Made by a program: the position numbers and the translations under genes. Positions 25,519 through 34,360 of a stretch of DNA of 64,000 nucleotides are shown in pieces. A model generated the notes under the pieces. It was not told the DNA's origin and did not search any database. It saw nothing but the letters and a program-made list of their open reading frames with translations. This DNA is from Rubrimonas sp036788415 (GTDB lineage Bacteria; Pseudomonadota; Alphaproteobacteria; Rhodobacterales; Rhodobacteraceae). Every line of letters starts with the position of its first letter. The stretch's first letter is position 1. The stretch is taken from NCBI RefSeq assembly GCF_036788415.1, contig NZ_DAIQNN010000007.1, positions 1 to 64,000 on the forward strand, given 5' to 3'.

Positions 25519-26150
25519 CCTCCCCGCACGGCCCCCTGCGCGTCGGCATCGGCGGCCCGGTCGGCGTCGGCAAGTCCACGCTGACCGCCGAGCTGTGCCG
25601 GCGGATGCGCGACCGCTGGTCGATCGCCGCCATCGCCAACGACATCTACACGCGCGAGGACGCCGAGTTCCTGATGCGCGAGCAGGCCCTGCCGCTCGAC
25701 CGCATCCGCGCGGTGGAGACCGGCGGCTGCCCGCACACCGCGATCCGCGAGGACGCCAGCATCAACCTCGCCGCCGTGGCGCAACTGCGCGCCGACTTTC
25801 CCGATCTCGACGTGATCTTCATCGAATCGGGCGGCGACAACCTGTCGGCCACCTTCAGCCCCGAACTCGCCGACCTGACCCTCTACGTGATCGACGTGGC
25901 GGGCGGCGAGAAGGTGCCGCGCAAGGGCGGGCCGGCGATCACCCTCTCCGACCTTCTGGTGATCAACAAGACCGACCTCGCCCCCCATGTCGGGGCCTCG
26001 CTCGAGGTGATGGCGCGCGACGCGGCGCGGATGCGCGGCGACCGGCCCGTGCAGTTCTCCAATCTGAGGACCGGCGAGGGCGTGGCCGAGATCGTCGACT
26101 TTCTGATCCGCGCGGGCGGGTTGCCCGATGGGGGCGCGCGGGCGGGCTGA
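25515..26150 (+). CDS. ureG: urease accessory GTPase UreG
   Basis: SIMIBI-class GTPase that powers nickel delivery. The 211-residue protein has P-loop GGPVGVGKSTL (about residues 11-21), the family metal-binding GGCPHTAIREDASINL, and the base-recognition NKTDLAPHVGA. ATGA overlap with ureF. The urease structural genes ureABC and ureD are not adjacent, which is unusual. Confidence 0.97.
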   Translation: MTSPHGPLRVGIGGPVGVGKSTLTAELCRRMRDRWSIAAIANDIYTREDAEFLMREQALPLDRIRAVETGGCPHTAIREDASINLAAVAQLRADFPDLDVIFIESGGDNLSATFSPELADLTLYVIDVAGGEKVPRKGGPAITLSDLLVINKTDLAPHVGASLEVMARDAARMRGDRPVQFSNLRTGEGVAEIVDFLIRAGGLPDGGARAG

Positions 26151-26168
26151 GCCCGTCGCCGCGCCGGT

Positions 26169-27380
26169 TCAGCCCGCCCGCAGCATCGAGATCAGGATGG
26201 CGGCGAAGGTCGCGCTGGTGATCACGCCGCTGATGCTGACGCCCAGCGCATGCGGCAGCACGATGGCGTTGGGGTTGGCCTGGCTGACGATCTTCTGCGC
26301 CACCTTCGCCGTGGTCGGCACGCAGGAGACGGCGGCGATCCCGATCACCGGGTTGAAGCGCCCGCCGGTGAACCACCACAGCGCATAGCCCCCGAGCAGC
26401 CCGCCCAGCGCCGAGACGGTCAAAGCGACGATGCCCAGCACCAGCAAAGTGAGCACCTTGGGGTCGAGGATGGTGCTGGCCTCGCACAGCACGCCGAGCG
26501 TGAGGCCGAGAAAGAACGTCGCGCCGTAGAGCACGGGCCCCGAGAACACCTCGCGGAAATTGTTCAGCCCGCTTTCACGCACCACCACGCCGATGAACAG
26601 GCTCAGAAACAGCGGCGCGGCGACCGGGAACAGGAGCGACAGCAGCACGCAGGCCGCGACGGCGAACATCATCTTCTCGGCGCTGGAGATCGCGCGGAGC
26701 TTCTCGACCGGCATCTGGATGGCGCGCAGCCGCTCGGGCACCAGCGCCTTCACCAGATGCGGATACGCCCCGTAAGTCAGCCCGAGATAGAGATAACCGA
26801 CCACAGTGATCGCGACGAAGATCTCGGGCGCGAGGATCAGCGAGGCGAACAGCACCATCGGCCCGTCGGCCCCGCCGATGGTGGCGGCCGCCGCAGCCTC
26901 GTTGAGCGGCAGCCCCCACATCGCGGCCAGCGGCAGCGCGACCACGGTGCCGAGCTCGCCGCAGATCGCGAGGAACATGGAGGTGAAGGGGCGCTGCATC
27001 ACATAGCCCACGTCGAGCAGCGTGCCGATGCCGATGAACACCAGACAGGCGATCAGGCCGTTCGAGAACATCAGCGTGTAGACCGGCTGGAGCCAGTCGA
27101 TCTGCAGCGCGGTCATCACCGCGTCGGTGCCGCTCGCGAGCGGATCGAGAAACAGCGTGCCGGTGCGCCCATCCTCGAAGAACAGAACGGCGGCGTTGAC
27201 CGTCGCCATGCCGAGGCCCATCGGGATCATCAGCAGCGCCTCGAGCACGCCCTTCTGGCCGAGCCAGATCAGCGCGAGCCCCAGCCCGATCAGGAACAGC
27301 CGCCCGATCATGATGTGCGGCTCGGCGGCGGCCAGCGTGGCGATGCCCTGGAAAAGGTCGATAAACGAGATGTCGAGCAT
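26169..27380 (-). CDS. sodium-translocating decarboxylase beta subunit (OadB/MmdB family)
   Basis: Membrane subunit that removes CO2 from carboxybiotin and pumps sodium ions outward. The 403-residue protein has about ten membrane helices and the family segments GIGTLLDVGYVMQRP, GGADGPMVLFASL and PVIGIAAVSCVPTTAKVAQ. Together with the OadG-like, biotin carrier and carboxyltransferase genes upstream it forms a complete pump. It converges on ureG with an 18-base gap. Confidence 0.95.
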   Translation of the reverse strand: MLDISFIDLFQGIATLAAAEPHIMIGRLFLIGLGLALIWLGQKGVLEALLMIPMGLGMATVNAAVLFFEDGRTGTLFLDPLASGTDAVMTALQIDWLQPVYTLMFSNGLIACLVFIGIGTLLDVGYVMQRPFTSMFLAICGELGTVVALPLAAMWGLPLNEAAAAATIGGADGPMVLFASLILAPEIFVAITVVGYLYLGLTYGAYPHLVKALVPERLRAIQMPVEKLRAISSAEKMMFAVAACVLLSLLFPVAAPLFLSLFIGVVVRESGLNNFREVFSGPVLYGATFFLGLTLGVLCEASTILDPKVLTLLVLGIVALTVSALGGLLGGYALWWFTGGRFNPVIGIAAVSCVPTTAKVAQKIVSQANPNAIVLPHALGVSISGVITSATFAAILISMLRAG

Positions 27381-27412
27381 GGCGGCGCCTCTCGGCTTGC
27401 GGGACAGGGCGA

Positions 27413-27736
27413 TCAGCGACGCGGCGTGTGCGCTCCGTGCTGGCGGGCGCGGGCCTCGCGAGTCCAGTCGGCGCTCTGGCGGGCGGGGTCGATGCGCAGG
27501 ACCCGGTGGCGGGGCATGGCGATATGCACTGCGGCGGCGATGGCGGCGGCGACCGCGGCGCGGTCGTCGCGCACGGGCATGACGAATTCCGGCGCGGGCG
27601 CGGCGGGCGCGCGGCGGCTGCGGGCCAGGCCGATCACGATCAGCCGGATCAGCAGGGCGCAGAGCATGCTGATCGCCGCCATCAGCGCGAAGCCGGTCAG
27701 GGCGATCTGCAGGGCGCCGAGCGCGGAGCCGTCCAT
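27413..27736 (-). CDS. OadG-like small membrane subunit of the decarboxylase
   Basis: A 107-residue protein with one N-terminal membrane helix (about residues 8-33), a short Pro/Ala linker and a basic C-terminal region. Size, topology and position match the OadG/MmdD subunit that holds the complex together in sodium-pumping decarboxylases. Primary sequence is weakly conserved in this family, so the call leans on context. Confidence 0.75.
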   Translation of the reverse strand: MDGSALGALQIALTGFALMAAISMLCALLIRLIVIGLARSRRAPAAPAPEFVMPVRDDRAAVAAAIAAAVHIAMPRHRVLRIDPARQSADWTREARARQHGAHTPRR

Positions 27737-27755
27737 GAGCGCGCGTCTCCCGGCG

Positions 27756-28154
27756 TCAGGCGATGGTGACGAGCGGCTGGTCGGCGTCGACCGCGTCGCC
27801 CGGCGCCACCAGCACGGAGGTCACCTTGCCGCCGCGCATCGCGTTGATCGCCGTCTTCATCTTCATCGCCTCGATGACGCAGAGCTGCTGGTCGGCGGCC
27901 ACCACGTCGCCGACCGAGACCGCGACCGAGGCGATGGTTCCGGCGAGCGGCGCGCGCTGGGCGTCGCCCGCGCCGGGAGGGCCGCTGGGAGCCGAGGGCG
28001 CGGCGGCGGGCCTGGGGGCGCCGGGACTGGCGACCGACGCAGCCGCCGGAGCCGCGGCGGCGGGCGGCGGGAGCGCCTCGCCTTCGCCGGCGACTTCCTC
28101 GACGAGCACGTCGTACGCCTTGCCGTCGACGGTGATGCGCAGACGTCGGATCAT
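27756..28154 (-). CDS. biotin carboxyl carrier subunit of the decarboxylase
   Basis: A 132-residue biotin carrier. An N-terminal part (MIRRLRITVDGKAYDVLVEE) is joined by an Ala/Pro-rich flexible linker (about residues 27-66) to a biotinyl domain. The biotinylated lysine is Lys98 in EAMKMK. It shuttles CO2 from the carboxyltransferase to the beta subunit, corresponding to MmdC. Confidence 0.93.
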   Translation of the reverse strand: MIRRLRITVDGKAYDVLVEEVAGEGEALPPPAAAAPAAASVASPGAPRPAAAPSAPSGPPGAGDAQRAPLAGTIASVAVSVGDVVAADQQLCVIEAMKMKTAINAMRGGKVTSVLVAPGDAVDADQPLVTIA

Positions 28155-28205
28155 GGTCGGCTCCTCGGGTCGGGGAGGGGCGGCGGGGAAGGGGCCCCGG
28201 CGCCG

Positions 28206-29765
28206 TCACATCGGGATCAGGCCGTGCTTCTTCGCGGGCCTCAGCTCGCGCTTGGTCATCAGCTTGCGCAGCGCCAGCGACAGCGCGGCCTTGGTCATCT
28301 CGGGTTCGATCACATCGGTGACGTAGCCCTTGGAGGCCGCGAGATAGGGCGAGGCGAACTCGGCGCGGTACTCCTCGACGACGGCGCGACGCCGCGCCGC
28401 CCGCGCCTCGGGGTCCTCGATGGCGGAGAGCTCGCGCCCGTAGAGGATGTTGACGGCGCCCTCCGCCCCCATCACCGCGATTTCGGCGGTCGGCCACGCG
28501 AACACGCAATCCGCCCCCATCTCCTGACTGCACATCGCCAGATAGGACCCGCCATAGGCCTTGCGGGTCACCAGCGTCAGCTTGGGCACCGTGCTCGCGG
28601 CGTAGGAGAACAGCATCTTCGCGCCGTGGCGGATGATGCCGCCGCGCTCCTGATCGATCCCGGGCAGGAAGCCCGGCACGTCGACGAAGGTGATCAGCGG
28701 AATGTTGAAGGCGTTGCAGAAGCGGATGAAGGCCGCGCCCTTGTCGGAGGCGTCGATGTCGAGGCAGCCCGCCTTCTCCATCGAGTTGTTGGCGAGCACG
28801 CCCACCACCGCGCCGTCGAGCCGCCCGAAGCCCACGATGAGGTTGCGCGCGAAACTCGCCCGGATCTCGAACAGCCGTCCGCCGTCGAGCACGCGGCGCA
28901 GGATCGCGTGCATGTCCATCGGCTCGGACGCGTCGGAGCGCACCAGCGCGTCCATGCCGTCGTCGGGGCCGAAATCGATGTCCCGCAACGCATGCGGCGG
29001 GTCGTCGGCGTTGTTCGACGGCAGGTAGCCCAGCAGCTCGCGCGTCAACGCCACCGCGTGGGCGTCGTCCTCGGCGAGCAGATGGACATTGCCGCTGACC
29101 GCCGCATGCATCGCCGCGCCCCCGACCTCGTCCATCGTCACGTCGCGCCCGGTGACCGACTTGATGACCTGCGGGCCGGTGATGAAAAGCTGCGCGTTGG
29201 CCTTCGTCATCACGATGAAGTCCATCAGCGCCGGCGAATAGGCGGCGCCGCCCGCGCAGGGGCCGGCGATCACCGCGATCTGGGGCGCGACGCCCGAGAG
29301 GGTGACGTTGCGGTAGAACACTTCGCCATAGCCCGACAGCGCGTCGACGCCTTCCTGGATGCGCGCGCCGCCCGAATCCTTGAAGCCGACCAGCGGAACC
29401 CCGGTGCGCAGGGCATGGTCCTGCGCCCAGGCGATCTTGCGGGCGTGCATCTTGCCCAGCGTGCCGCCGACGGCGGTGAAATCCTGGCTGAAGGCCGCGA
29501 CCTGCCTTCCGTCGACGAAGCCGGTCCCGACCACCACCCCGTCGGCGGGGATAGCCTTGCTCTCCATGCCGAAGGACGTGCAGCCGTGGCGGGCATGGGC
29601 GCCGTATTCCTGAAATGTGCCTTCCTCGAACAGCGCCGCCAGACGGTCGCGGGCGCTGAGCAGCCCCTTGGCGCGACGCTCTGCGATCTTGGCAGGCCCG
29701 CCGCCGGCTTCGGCGGCCTCGCGGCGCTTGGTCAGCGTGGCGCGCAGTCTGGCGTCGAGCGTCAT
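28206..29765 (-). CDS. carboxyltransferase (alpha) subunit, methylmalonyl-CoA decarboxylase type
   Basis: A 519-residue crotonase-fold carboxyltransferase moving CO2 from an acyl-CoA to biotin. It has the N-terminal acyl-CoA site (FKDSGGARIQEGVDALSGYG), GPCAGGAAYSPALMDF, and the C-terminal VPGFLPGIDQERGGIIRHGAK. This sequence class covers both propionyl-CoA carboxylase beta and methylmalonyl-CoA decarboxylase alpha; the adjacent OadB and OadG genes, and the lack of a biotin carboxylase gene, favour a decarboxylase. A GGAGC site precedes the ATG at 29765. Confidence 0.9.
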   Translation of the reverse strand: MTLDARLRATLTKRREAAEAGGGPAKIAERRAKGLLSARDRLAALFEEGTFQEYGAHARHGCTSFGMESKAIPADGVVVGTGFVDGRQVAAFSQDFTAVGGTLGKMHARKIAWAQDHALRTGVPLVGFKDSGGARIQEGVDALSGYGEVFYRNVTLSGVAPQIAVIAGPCAGGAAYSPALMDFIVMTKANAQLFITGPQVIKSVTGRDVTMDEVGGAAMHAAVSGNVHLLAEDDAHAVALTRELLGYLPSNNADDPPHALRDIDFGPDDGMDALVRSDASEPMDMHAILRRVLDGGRLFEIRASFARNLIVGFGRLDGAVVGVLANNSMEKAGCLDIDASDKGAAFIRFCNAFNIPLITFVDVPGFLPGIDQERGGIIRHGAKMLFSYAASTVPKLTLVTRKAYGGSYLAMCSQEMGADCVFAWPTAEIAVMGAEGAVNILYGRELSAIEDPEARAARRRAVVEEYRAEFASPYLAASKGYVTDVIEPEMTKAALSLALRKLMTKRELRPAKKHGLIPM

Positions 29766-29842
29766 GGCCGGGTCAGCTCCTTCGCGCGTCGCAGGCGCGG
29801 GACCGGCTGCGCCTGCGGCACAGTAATGCGCGCGGGTCCGCG

Positions 29843-30949
29843 TTAGCCAACCGGTACTTTGAGACAACCGGCGTCCGAGGCGGCGGCCTGTCCCGCCTCG
29901 CGCTTGAAGGGGTTCTGGTCGGGGACGTCGAAGTCCAGCGTCAGCGCGCCCTTCTCGCGCGCGTCGGCCATGTAGCGGAAAGCGCCGACCGACATGCGCA
30001 TCAGATGCTCGCCGGCCTTGATCGGCGGATACTTCGCCACCGCCTCGGGCGTGCGGAACTTCGGCAGCGGCTCGACGACGGCGTGATAGTCGAGGCCGAA
30101 GAACAGCGGCGCGGAGAACCGCTCGCGCCCGGTGTTGACGACGCGGTGCTGGGTCGAGCGGAACGCGCCGCCGGTCCAGGTCTCGAAGATGTCGCCGATG
30201 TTGACGATGAACGCGCCCTCGATCGGCGGCGCTTCGATCCACTCGCCGTCGAGGCTGAGCACCTGAAGCCCCGGCCCGCCCTGCAGCAGAATGGTGAAGC
30301 ACTCGAAATCCGAATGGGCGTCGATGCCGACGACGTCCGCCGAGGCCGGCAGTTCGTTCGGCACGTAGCGCAGGAGCCGCAGCTGCGAAGTCGGGCAGGT
30401 GATGTGCCGCCGCAGCTCCGCCGGATCGACGTCGAGCTCCAGCGCCAGCGCGTCGAGCATCCGCAACCCCAGCGCGAAAACGGCGTCGTAATAGCCGCCG
30501 ACCGCCGCGCGCCAGCCGGGCAGGTCGGGCCAGACGTTCGGGCCGGTCATCCGCCAGCCGGCGAGATGGTCGGGATGGTCGGCGGGCGCTTCGAACGACA
30601 TGTCCCAGGCTTCGTTCATGTTGATGCGCCTGGGAAAACTGGCGCCGTTCTCCTCGAAGGGGACATAGCCGCGGTGATGGGTGGTGAAGCCCGACCACCA
30701 GCGCATCTTGTAGCTGCGCGGCTGCGCGTGGAAGGCGCGCGAGGCGGCGAACAGCGCTTCCGTCGTCGCTTTCGGCACGCCGTGATTGACGATGTAGAAG
30801 AACCCCGAGCTGCGCGCCGCGGCGCCGAGCGCGGCGGCGGCGGCGCGGACGCCTTCAGACTCGCCTGTCTGCAGCGCCCCGATGTCGATCACCGGCAGGG
30901 CCGAAGCCTCCACGCGCCGCGCCATCTGATCCGCCGCCATCGTCGCCAT
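29843..30949 (-). CDS. 2-oxoglutarate/Fe(II) oxygenase, isopenicillin N synthase-like family
   Basis: A 368-residue cytosolic non-heme iron oxygenase. The N-terminal DIOX_N region has LPVIDIGAL and SGFFYIVNHGVPK. The iron ligands are His212, Asp214 and His268, and the cosubstrate-binding R-x-S is Arg277-Phe-Ser279. The start at 30949 has a GGAGAG site eight bases upstream; further upstream starts are possible. It diverges from a Tat-dependent ABC uptake operon, which suggests it acts on the imported compound. The substrate cannot be told from sequence. Confidence 0.88.
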   Translation of the reverse strand: MATMAADQMARRVEASALPVIDIGALQTGESEGVRAAAAALGAAARSSGFFYIVNHGVPKATTEALFAASRAFHAQPRSYKMRWWSGFTTHHRGYVPFEENGASFPRRINMNEAWDMSFEAPADHPDHLAGWRMTGPNVWPDLPGWRAAVGGYYDAVFALGLRMLDALALELDVDPAELRRHITCPTSQLRLLRYVPNELPASADVVGIDAHSDFECFTILLQGGPGLQVLSLDGEWIEAPPIEGAFIVNIGDIFETWTGGAFRSTQHRVVNTGRERFSAPLFFGLDYHAVVEPLPKFRTPEAVAKYPPIKAGEHLMRMSVGAFRYMADAREKGALTLDFDVPDQNPFKREAGQAAASDAGCLKVPVG

Positions 30950-31196
30950 GCTCGATTCTCTCCAGCCCGTTCGTTCGATGTGAAACGGTGGCATACTGCC
31001 GCATGGCTCGCCAAGGCATAACTGACCGCCGCTTTTTTGGGCGTCGTGGCGGATCGCCGCCCGCCTCTGCGGCAAACGTCTCGCCGACCTTCTGCGGGCG
31101 GCGCTCCGGGCTTGGATCGCGCTGCGCCCGCTTCATGCTGCCTCCAAACCACGAGACGGCGGCGCCGCCGCCCGTCCATCGACAGGAGCCAGAGCC

Positions 31197-32312
31197 ATGA
31201 CCGCACCGACGTCTCCCCTCTCCTTGGCGCGCCCGCGCGCCGGCGGCCTCTCGCGCCGCAGGCTGTTGCAGGGCGGGGCGGGCGCGCTGGCGGTCGGGAT
31301 GATCGGGGCCCCGGCGATCGCGCAGGCGCGCAGCCTGCGGGTCGCCTCCTATGGCGGGTATTTCGAGAACAGCTTCAAGGAGCACGTCTTCCCCGAATTC
31401 ACCGCCGCCACCGGCATCGCGGTCGAGAGCGTGACGCAGCCCAATTCGGCGGACTGGCTCGTGACGATGCAGCAGGCGGCGATGGCGGGGCAGACGCCGA
31501 CGGACGTCTCGCTCTACGGGCGCGACACGATGATCAAGGCGTCGCGCATCGGCGGGCTCTTGCAGCCGCTCGACCTGTCGAAGATCCCCACCGCCTCGGG
31601 CCTCGATCCGCGGTTCCTCTATGCGGACGCGACCGGCCCGGTGGGCGTCGGCGCGATGTCGTGGTTCGTCTCGATGGTGGTCAACCCGACCGAGATCAGC
31701 CCCGCGCCGACCAGCTGGGCCGAGTTCTGGGACAGCTCCGTCTACGCCCGCTCGCTGGGCGTCTCGCGCGAGTTCAACTCGAACTTCCTCGACGTGGTGG
31801 CGGCGACCTTCTTCGAGGGGCCGGAGGTGCTGAGCACAGAGGAGGGCATCTCGGCGGTGATCGCCAAGATCGCCGAGCTCAAGCCCAATGTCGCGCTGTG
31901 GTGGTCGGCGGAGAGCCAGATGGAGCAGGCGATGAAGAACGGCGACGTGGTGGGCGGCACCTATTACCACGACGTCGCCGGCATCATGGCCGCCGACGGC
32001 TTCCCGATCGCCTCGATCTTCCCCAAGGAGGGCAATCCGCAGAATTACGGCTCATGGTGCCTGTCGGCGGGGTCGGAGAAGGCGGCGGAGGCGCAGGAGT
32101 TCATGACCTTCTCCTGCCTGCCCGCGACGCAGGCGCTGATGGCGCGCAAGATCGGCACAGCGCCGCTCATGGACCGCGCTTCGACCGATCTGACCGAAGA
32201 CGAGTTCGCCGCCGTCTCGGGCGCGCCCGCCATCACGCCGAATTTCGAGGCTTATCTCGACCACGAGACCTTCATGAAGGAGAGCTGGGAGAAGATGCTC
32301 TCCGAGTCCTGA
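31197..32312 (+). CDS. Tat-exported ABC transporter substrate-binding protein (PotD/PotF-like)
   Basis: A 371-residue periplasmic binding protein of the spermidine/putrescine-type cluster. The N-terminus is a Tat signal with twin arginines (LSRRRLLQGGAGALAVGMIG) and cleavage near AIAQARS. The mature protein starts with LRVASYGGYFENSF, typical for this group. A CAGGAGCC site precedes the ATG. Tat export implies folding before export, and the ligand is unknown; polyamines are not a safe guess given the neighbours. Confidence 0.9.
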   Translation: MTAPTSPLSLARPRAGGLSRRRLLQGGAGALAVGMIGAPAIAQARSLRVASYGGYFENSFKEHVFPEFTAATGIAVESVTQPNSADWLVTMQQAAMAGQTPTDVSLYGRDTMIKASRIGGLLQPLDLSKIPTASGLDPRFLYADATGPVGVGAMSWFVSMVVNPTEISPAPTSWAEFWDSSVYARSLGVSREFNSNFLDVVAATFFEGPEVLSTEEGISAVIAKIAELKPNVALWWSAESQMEQAMKNGDVVGGTYYHDVAGIMAADGFPIASIFPKEGNPQNYGSWCLSAGSEKAAEAQEFMTFSCLPATQALMARKIGTAPLMDRASTDLTEDEFAAVSGAPAITPNFEAYLDHETFMKESWEKMLSES

Positions 32313-32321
32313 GGCCGCGCA

Positions 32322-33383
32322 ATGCGGGGGCTGTCGCTGCGCGGCGTCGCCAAGGTCTATCCGGGCGGCGTGACCGCAGTGGAGGGGATCACGCTCGATT
32401 TCCCCGAAGGCGAGCTGACGGCGCTGCTCGGGCCTTCGGGTTGCGGCAAGACCACGCTGCTGCGCATGATCGCTGGGCTGGAAACGCCGTCTGCGGGGCG
32501 GATCCTGCTCGACGGGCGCGACATCACCGCCGAAGCCGCGCATGTGCGCCGCTTCGGCATGGTGTTCCAGTCCTTCGCGCTGTTTCCGCACCTCTCGGTG
32601 GCCGAGAACGTCGCATACAGCCTCGCCATCGCCGGCGCGCCGAAAGCGGAGCGGCGGGCCAAGGCCGAGCGGCTGCTCGATCTCGTGCAGCTCTCCGGCT
32701 ATGGCGACCGCCGCATCGGCGCGCTCTCGGGCGGGCAGCGCCAGCGCGTCGCCATCGCCCGCGCGCTGGCGCAGGAGCCGTCGGTGTTCCTGCTCGACGA
32801 GCCGATGTCGGCGCTCGACGCGAAGCTCCGCGAGGAGATGCAGGTCGAGCTGCGGTTGCTGCAGCAGCGGCTGGGGATCACCACCATCGTCGTCACCCAT
32901 GACCAGCGCGAGGCGATGACCATGGCCGACAGCATCGTCGTGATGTCGCAGGGCGCCGCCGAGCAGGTCGGCCCGCCCCAGACGGTCTACGCCCATCCCG
33001 CGACCGCCTTCGTCGCGGGCTTCATCGGCAAGGCGAATTTCCTCAACGGCGAAGTGCGCGACGGCGCGGCCCATGCGCTGGGCGGCGTGTTCCGCCCGGC
33101 GACGCCCGCGCCCTTCCGCTGCGGTTCGCCCGTCACCATCGCCTGCCGGCCCGAAGCGGTGCGGCTGTCGCGCGCGCCGCGCGCCGAGACCAACTCCGTG
33201 CGCGCCGAAATCAGCTTCGTGCGCGACATCGGCCCGACCTGCGAGATCCATCTCGTCGCGGCCGGCGCGCGGATGACCGCCGAACTCGGCCATGCCGACC
33301 GCGAGAGCTTCGCCATGGGCGAGCAGGTCTGGGCGGAATGGCCGCCCGAGGCGCTGCGGCTCTACCCGCGCGAGGCGGCGTGA
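32322..33383 (+). CDS. ABC transporter ATPase (PotA-like)
   Basis: A 353-residue ATPase energising the uptake system. Walker A GPSGCGKTTL, signature LSGGQRQRVAIARAL, Walker B VFLLDEPMSALD and the switch His in IVVTHDQREAM are all intact. The C-terminal TOBE-like region (from about residue 280) is typical of PotA/FbpC-type importers. Its stop overlaps the GTG start of the first permease. Confidence 0.94.
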   Translation: MRGLSLRGVAKVYPGGVTAVEGITLDFPEGELTALLGPSGCGKTTLLRMIAGLETPSAGRILLDGRDITAEAAHVRRFGMVFQSFALFPHLSVAENVAYSLAIAGAPKAERRAKAERLLDLVQLSGYGDRRIGALSGGQRQRVAIARALAQEPSVFLLDEPMSALDAKLREEMQVELRLLQQRLGITTIVVTHDQREAMTMADSIVVMSQGAAEQVGPPQTVYAHPATAFVAGFIGKANFLNGEVRDGAAHALGGVFRPATPAPFRCGSPVTIACRPEAVRLSRAPRAETNSVRAEISFVRDIGPTCEIHLVAAGARMTAELGHADRESFAMGEQVWAEWPPEALRLYPREAA

Positions 33384-34360
33384 GCGCGGTCGCCGAGGCC
33401 GCCGACCTTTCCGCCGCGCCGGCTGCGGGGCAGGGCGGCGGGTTCGGCGCGCTTGCGGCGCGTGCGATCATCGGCGCGTTCGTCGCGGTGCTGTGCCTCG
33501 GCCCGTTCCTGCTCGTGCTTGCGATCAGCTTCGGTGAGAAGATCGACGGCGAGGACTGGCGCTGGAGCCTGAGCCTCGCCTCCTATCAGCGCTTTCTGTT
33601 CGGGTTCGAATGGCCCGAGGCGGTATCCTTCGTCTATCCGCAGAAGCTGTGGTTCTCGCTCTATTTCGCCGTGCTCGCCTCGATCCTCGCGGTCGCCTTC
33701 GCCTTCCCCTTCACCTGGCTGATCACGCGGCAGTCGCGGCGGGCGCAGGCGGCGTGGCTGGTCTTCATCCTCGCCTCGCTGTCGCTGTCCGAGGTCTTCG
33801 TGGTGATGGGCTGGGACATCCTGCTGTCCGGCCGCTCCGGCCTGCCGATGGTCGCGCGCGAGATCGGCCTGACGGACTGGCTGCGCGAGGCCGGGTGGTG
33901 GCCGACGCTCCAGGCCTGGGACCTCGCCAATCCGCGCAACCTCAAGTTCAAGACCTCCGCCGTCGCGACCGTGGTGACGATGAGCTATCTGGTGTTCCCC
34001 TACGCCGTGATCCTGCTCTACCCGCCGCTGTCGCGCATCGACCCGAGTCTCGCCGAAGCCGCCCGCACCATGGGCGCGCGGTCGTTCACGGTGATCCGCA
34101 CGGTGGTGCTGCCGGCCGTGCGTCTGCCGATCCTCGGCGCGACCTTCCTGCTCTTCGTCTATCTGCTGGGGGCCTATGTGGTGGTGACCCAGTTCGCGGA
34201 CCCCTCGCAGCAGACGCTGACGGTGACGATCTACAACAGCGTGCGCGGGGCGACGCTCGACGCGCCCTTCGCCGCCGCGCAATCGGTGGCGCTGCTGCTG
34301 GTTTCGGCGCTGCTGCTGCTGGCGAGCGCGCGGGTCGCGAAGCTGGAGCGCGGGGCGTGA
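33380..34360 (+). CDS. ABC transporter permease 1 (PotB-like)
   Basis: A 326-residue inner-membrane permease with about six helices and the EAA loop EAARTMGARSFTVIRTVVLP that contacts the ATPase. The start is a GTG at 33380 overlapping the ATPase stop (GTGA), the only start that gives a normal N-terminus (cytosolic tail, then AIIGAFVAVLCLGPFLLV). It is coupled in turn to the next permease. Confidence 0.92.
   Translation: MSAVAEAADLSAAPAAGQGGGFGALAARAIIGAFVAVLCLGPFLLVLAISFGEKIDGEDWRWSLSLASYQRFLFGFEWPEAVSFVYPQKLWFSLYFAVLASILAVAFAFPFTWLITRQSRRAQAAWLVFILASLSLSEVFVVMGWDILLSGRSGLPMVAREIGLTDWLREAGWWPTLQAWDLANPRNLKFKTSAVATVVTMSYLVFPYAVILLYPPLSRIDPSLAEAARTMGARSFTVIRTVVLPAVRLPILGATFLLFVYLLGAYVVVTQFADPSQQTLTVTIYNSVRGATLDAPFAAAQSVALLLVSALLLLASARVAKLERGA

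Noticed and set aside
26250..29846. 1198-codon open frame on the plus strand
   Set aside because: It lies opposite the four decarboxylase subunits and shows only low-complexity His/Arg/Gln-rich sequence.
30950..31196. Riboswitch or sigma-54 promoter in the oxygenase/transporter intergenic region
   Set aside because: TGGCATACTGCCGC only loosely resembles a -24/-12 element, and no known riboswitch core could be traced; nothing firm beyond GC-rich hairpins.
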